Shown here: piece after piece, positions 59,838 to 64,000 of the stretch
Numbering within the stretch: the first letter of the stretch is position 1
How the letters are laid out: every line of letters starts with the position of its first letter
NCBI GenBank assembly: GCA_025618425.1
Contig: CM046842.1
Coordinates: forward strand, 28,345,733-28,409,732
Source: Heliocidaris tuberculata
Lineage: Eukaryota; Echinodermata; Echinoidea; Camarodonta; Echinometridae
DNA length: 64,000 bases
Direction: 5' to 3'
Notes under the pieces: generated by a model
The model's input: the letters and a program-made list of their open reading frames with translations, nothing else
Told to the model about the DNA's origin: nothing
Database searches by the model: none
Translations under genes and position numbers: made by a program

Positions 59838-60146
59838 CTTTGCCACATCTCAAATATCAACCTGAAGTAGACCGCGTTACTAAATCATCCATCTGGATAG
59901 AATGGACCGACGACTACGTAGGCGACGGGCCCGTATGCGGATACATCGTCCATCTGAAATCTCCTTCTTCGCCAGAATGGTCAAATGTCGGATTCGTTGC
60001 CGTCGATAAAGAGGTGCATCACTTGAAGTTCTTGATTGATAGACTTGATGCTGACACCCGCTACGGTATCGGTGTAACCGTTCTACATTGCTCTGGCAGG
60101 GAAGGAGAAATGAGTCCAGAAATAGACCAGAAAACAAAGGACTATG
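59838..60146 (+). CDS. First FN3 exon of gene 2 (FN3-a type, 103 codons)
   Basis: Phase 1-1 exon with acceptor TATTTCATAG and donor G|GTGTGT. It is homologous to the six exons of gene 1 but clearly older: LPHLKYQPEVDRV, SSIWIEWTDDY, GDGPVCGYIVHLKSPSS, then NVGFVAVDKEVHHLKFLID and HCSGREGEMSPE. It has the long-type length at the variable segment with unrelated residues. The two domain cysteines are kept. The Asn-Val-Ser sequon of gene 1 is replaced (RVTKSS). It shows that the FN3-a domain predates the gene 1 amplification and where the family tolerates change. Confidence 0.85.
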
Positions 60147-60703
60147 GTGTGTATTGTTTCACTCGTCTAAACATAACCTATGATATTCCCTCCCCCCCCC
60201 CCCCCCCCCTCTTCCCGTACACGATCCCACCCATTAATGGGCTACTGGATTAAAATTATTAGAAAACTGTTCCTAAGATGATTGAAATGAACATTTAGTT
60301 TTCAGGCACAGGTATGGTGAAATGTAGCCAAATACAACATGTCTTTTACGTAGCTTGCGATTTGTATTTATACAAGACATAGTTCTTATCCAAGTAAATT
60401 AGAAGGAATATTCAAAAGAAAAGAGTATATCGATTCACAGCATCTGAAAGCTCCCCCTAAAAACGTTTCTCTTTTCCCCGATGTATACCTTTTAAATCTA
60501 AAGTATTTTTATCAACACGTTTATATTCAAGCTATCACAGGAATAGGTTTACTAGTGACAATTGCTTCCTTCAGTGAACGGAAGTTCAGATTTTGTTGAT
60601 GGGAACTGTGCTTTATGACTTGATTGTCATCACTGGGGAGATTTGAATAATATTCCCTCTCATTTCGATCCCTCTTGACTTCCCATGCAAACTCTACGTT
60701 AAG
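60147..60703 (+). other. Intron between the two FN3 exons of gene 2
   Basis: Begins like the introns after gene 1 FN3 exons, then a C-run at about 60193-60209. The last ~65 bases match the relic at 12640-12728. Confidence 0.65.
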
Positions 60704-61036
60704 TTCTACTCAGCCTGGCGCATCCACCAATCGAGACAGCCATCGGGACGTCGTACGCAACTATCCAATGGCAAGAACAACACACCGGCGATGGACCCTT
60801 ATGTGGTTATGCGATTGACAGGAGTGGCTCCAGTGATGATATCCCATCATGTAAGACTGCTGGCTTTGTATTCGTCCAGTCAGGATCCCAGTCCAATGGC
60901 GAGTTTATATTCAACGTAACTGACCTGGATCCTGACACCATGTACCAAGTCTCAGTTAGGCCTGTCCTTTGCGATGGAGGAAGGGCACTGGCATCTGGTG
61001 CCGAACCTCTACTTACTTTAAGAACATCTCCCATTG
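60704..61036 (+). CDS. Second FN3 exon of gene 2 (FN3-b type, 111 codons)
   Basis: Phase 1-1 exon: acceptor CTCTACGTTAAG and donor ATTG|GTGAGT. The nearby acceptor CTACTCAG (60713) gives phase 2 and would break the frame. It encodes a diverged FN3 domain: YATIQWQEQ, TGDGPLCGYAID, an extra Cys (PSCKTAGF), a canonical Tyr corner LDPDTMYQVSV, and RPVLCDGG placing the F-strand Cys as in FN3-a. FNVT is a possible glycosylation sequon. Further exons should lie beyond the window. No copy of this exon type is left in gene 1 within the window. Confidence 0.8.
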
Positions 61037-61144
61037 GTGAGTCTTTAAACTATTTATAAGATTGGTTCTAATCCTTCATAACACATACGGGTAGGTATTA
61101 CACGCTCTAAAACAACTTGGGTAACATTTATCCAATAACGGGTT

Positions 61145-61161
61145 TAAAAAAATTAATAATA

Positions 61162-61204
<43 letters not shown>

Positions 61205-61265
61205 TAATACTAATACTACTACTACTACTACTAATAATAATAATGATAATAACAATGATAATAAT
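61145..61265. repeat. AAT/ACT microsatellite
   Basis: AAT runs with an ACT block in the middle, just after a fragment of the TTACCC-type MITE (about 61100-61145). Confidence 0.9.
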
Positions 61266-61520
61266 GGTGGAAACTTACAGAGCGCACACACCGTCCGAGG
61301 ACGCTCATGGCGATAGCCCAGCAACGGTTCACTTTAATCCAGGTATACTACAAATTTATGTTATAATTAGATTTGTAATACTAAATACTTAAAACAAAGT
61401 CACATTTGCATCACCCACTGCGACTCTCAGCTCCACCTGGTGAGGCTCGGTGCCCTCTTGCTGCTCTGTTCACTGACAATTCGAGGGACAAGACCAGTCA
61501 GCACACAACTCACAGGAGCT

Positions 61521-61572
61521 CTAGTGTCTCATTGGCTACCCGTGTGGGGCCTGGTGGCCAATGAGACACTAG
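61521..61572. repeat. Perfect 16-bp hairpin
   Basis: CTAGTGTCTCATTGGC at 61521-61536 and its exact complement at 61557-61572 with a 20-base loop. Confidence 0.85.
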
Positions 61573-61599
61573 AAAGGGTGATCTACAAAGGGTGATAAC

Positions 61600-62440
61600 A
61601 AAATAAGTTAAAATGTATATACACGTAAGATTTTAATTTGATTTTAGTAAAATAAATAAATTTGCACTACTTAAGGAAATCAGGATTACAGATGAAAAAG
61701 GCAAGTCTTAAGACGATTTTTAAAGGTGGAATATGTTGAGATACAGCTAAGTGACGAAGGAAGCTTATTCCATAATTTGGCTGCTGCATGCGAAAAAGCA
61801 TAGTCCCCCTATGAATGACAGGTACGGGGAATTTGCAGCAAATTATCTCTTCCAGATCTTAGGGTACGAGTTGGATTTTAGGGGTGTAGTGTGTCTTTAA
61901 TATATTGTGGCGAAGTTCCATGAAGGGCCCAATAGACAAGTAACATAAGTTTTAAAGTGGACTCTTTTCCGGACAGGTAGCCAGTGAAGAGAATGTAATA
62001 CAGGTGTAATAGAGGATATTCTTGGTGTGAAAATAAGGAGTCTTGAACTTGAATTTTGGAGGGATTGCAATCTATCTAGTTGCCGTGTGGTGAGTCCAAA
62101 AAGAATAGAATTACAAAAATCTAAGCGAGATGAAATAAATGCATGGAGCAATAATTGTTCACATGCTCGAGGAGTAAAAAAAGAATTCGTATAAACCCAA
62201 GGTTCCGCAGTTGATATCTCACAGACTTTGATATGCTAGATACATGCTCAATAAATGACATAGTATTATCAAATATTACACCTAGATTCCGTACCTTTGA
62301 TGCTGGCTTTATGACTTTGCCACCTACATGCAAAACCAAATGATCATGATCAGCTCCGAGTCTCAGTAAAGAATTCTTTAAGCCCATTATAATAAACTCA
62401 GTTTTATTTTCATTTATTTTGAGACCATTGGAAAGGACGT
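61600..62440 (-). mobile_element. CR1/L2-like LINE 3' part, minus strand
   Basis: Read on the minus strand, ENKTEFIIMG, VRNLGVIFDN, ISKSVRYQLRNLG, then (another frame) SRLDFCNSILFGL, RLQSLQNSSSRL and PVLHSLHWLPVRKRVHFK are the thumb and C-terminal region of a non-LTR reverse transcriptase. The frame breaks at about 62150. The 5' end stops where a TTACCC-type MITE begins. Confidence 0.8.
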
Positions 62441-62610
62441 GCATGTTTCTTGGGTAAAAATTAACACAATATTGTGTACATTTTACCCAGTTACGGGTAG
62501 ATTTTACCATTTTATATGATTTAGGGGTAAAATTTAACTAATAAAAATGCATGTTCCCTTTTACCCAATAGTGAGTAAAAATTCACCCTACTCCTTTTAG
62601 AGCGCATGGG
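62438..62610. mobile_element. TTACCC-type MITE
   Basis: GCATGTTTCTTGGGTAAAAA and ATGCATGTTCCCTTTTACCC with inner TTTACCC/GGGTAA blocks, as in the element at 45775-45945. Confidence 0.65.
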
Positions 62611-62614
62611 ACTA

Positions 62615-63535
62615 TATAAAAACTTGGTAAAAGAATTTTGTTGTTGTAAACTATATCTAGCTATATTTGAAGGTGCTTGCGCCAAGGTTTGTAAAACCAT
62701 CGAATAATGCAATAAAACGGTGCATTCTTCTTTGATTTCTTAGTGGGATAACTACTTAATTCGATAAAGTGATCAATTGTATGTACTCCGGGCATCCGTA
62801 CAGGGACAAAGATTTCTCAATCCCTGCTCTCCAGTGTGGCCAGCGAAAAAATACTCTTCTGCTAAAATAGAAGCGAAAATTCTGCTATATCAAAAATGTT
62901 ACTGCTAAACCAAAATTTTACTAAAAAAATATTTGACAAGCAAAAAAAAAAAGAAAAGAAAAGAAAAGGTTATCAGCAATTTTGGGGGGACTTTTTACTC
63001 AAAAATTTTCTGACAAGCAAGCAAGCAACAAAAAAAAAAAAAAGGGTTAGCAGCATTCTTGGGGTGTATGTTTACTCAAAATTTCTCTGACAAGCAAAAA
63101 ATAAAAACCCCAGAATTATGCTAAAATTCTGCTAAATTTTGTCAAATTATGCCTAGCATAATGCTAGATGCTAAAGCGGTCAAAATTCTGCCAGAAAGGA
63201 GAATTCTGCCAACTCTGGCAACGTTGCTGCTCACTCTTCGAATAATGTGACAAAATAGTTTGTAATTTATTAAAGTAATTCTTTGTTGATCCCGAGAGTA
63301 CAGTAAAATAATCTATCGAGGAGCCTCAAAGAGAAAATGAAAGTATGAAACAATTAAAAATACAACACTAAACGGCTGATCTCCTGTAATACATAAACGT
63401 CAAGTAAAAGACCAAGCTACCATGAAAAGAGCTTGAGCATATAAAGCAAATGCTTAATGATGAAACACACTTTTTTATATGCAAGCAAGTAATTACTATT
63501 AATCGGGAAGTTCCTTGCAAGGAGAACGTCCTTCC
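62615..63535. other. No gene seen; short tandem repeats
   Basis: Between 62900 and 63100 a TTTACTCAAAAATTTTCTGACAAGCAA-like unit (given here in overlapping variants) occurs about three times with poly-A stretches. The remainder is AT-rich. Confidence 0.55.
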
Positions 63536-63536
63536 A

Positions 63537-63851
63537 TTTGTTTGCTAGCAGTTGCTACTAGGCTTTTGTTAGTTTCCTAGAAACGGCCCAATAACATGAA
63601 TACTGGGGATTCCCAGTGTAATTATACGGAGAATCCCTAGTCTGCAAGCGCAGATCCTAATTGACATTTCATTAGAAAATCGTTGTGTTGAGAGAAGTCA
63701 TAAACCCAGATTCCTACTGGTCGTGCCTTTGTCAGGAACAGCTATACTACAGGGCCTATAGTATTCTCAGTTCAGACACTCTGTTACGCCTTTCGACTTA
63801 CTAAGGCTTTATGCCTGCGAACTAGCGAATCCTTGAATCCGACGACTGTAT
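63537..63851. repeat. Dispersed repeat, copy without insertion
   Basis: Second copy of 54104-54735, lacking the ~310-base insert, so it serves as the empty-site form. Element type unknown. Confidence 0.75.
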
Positions 63852-64000
63852 ATGAAAAGTTACCTTCCAAAAAGGCACTAAATCCACATTTAGAGTTTTT
63901 GAGCAAATTATTATCACTATTTTTTAAAAATTATTTATCAATTTCACTTTTCCACTGTTAATTTATTTTGATATATATGGTAGGGTAATTTTCTTAGATT

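Noticed and set aside
61281..61341. Possible exon after FN3-b (acceptor AACTTACAG, donor CAG|GTATAC)
   Set aside because: It follows a microsatellite, resembles repeat-tail sequence seen near other AAT runs, and shows no domain or cysteine pattern.

Overview
The window looks like animal nuclear DNA, most likely from an echinoderm such as a sea urchin. It is AT-rich, coding sequence is split into short exons by long introns, and mobile DNA is dense: BEL/Pao, CR1/L2- and Jockey-like LINEs, tRNA-derived SINEs, foldback elements and MITEs, with AAT, TA and poly-G microsatellites. The lineage is an inference from repeat style and protein features; no species marker was seen.

Region 1 (1-15490, + strand) is the 3' part of a gene for a single-pass membrane protein. 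Six nearly identical fibronectin type III (FN3) exons (1624, 3896, 5282, 8901, 11194, 12978), each 297 or 309 bases and each bounded by phase-1 introns, are followed by an exon with a Cys-rich stalk and transmembrane helix (13714-13873) and a last exon with a ~50-residue Tyr-containing tail ending in TAA at 15490. The array grew recently: 181-4192 is repeated at 7459-11490, a second unit of ~1.3 kb is nested inside, and exon types are mixed in a way that suggests gene conversion. Differences between exons cluster at one surface-loop position.

Region 2 (15.5-49.3 kb) is mostly repeats. It holds a 57-bp perfect inverted repeat enclosing a tRNA-like gene, a LINE at 20.6-22.1 kb, a ~4 kb foldback structure (22.65-27.0 kb), minisatellites, a minus-strand LINE (38.2-39.2 kb) and a satellite of ~190-bp monomers (39.5-43.1 kb). 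A possible signal-peptide exon on the minus strand (33049-33127) and a small hydrophobic ORF (35035-35235) are the only protein candidates besides the LINEs.

Region 3 (49.3 kb to the end, + strand) is the 5' part of a second, paralogous FN3 gene: a signal-peptide exon (49369-49438), a possible 13-codon exon (50070-50108) and two diverged FN3 exons (59838-60146, 60704-61036), all in phase 1. The gene runs out of the window. Together the two partial genes outline a family of signal peptide, tandem FN3 domains, Cys-rich stalk, TM helix and short tail. A remnant of the intron that precedes the second FN3 type survives at ~12.65 kb in gene 1, suggesting the ancestral unit was an FN3-a/FN3-b pair and that FN3-b was lost while FN3-a amplified.
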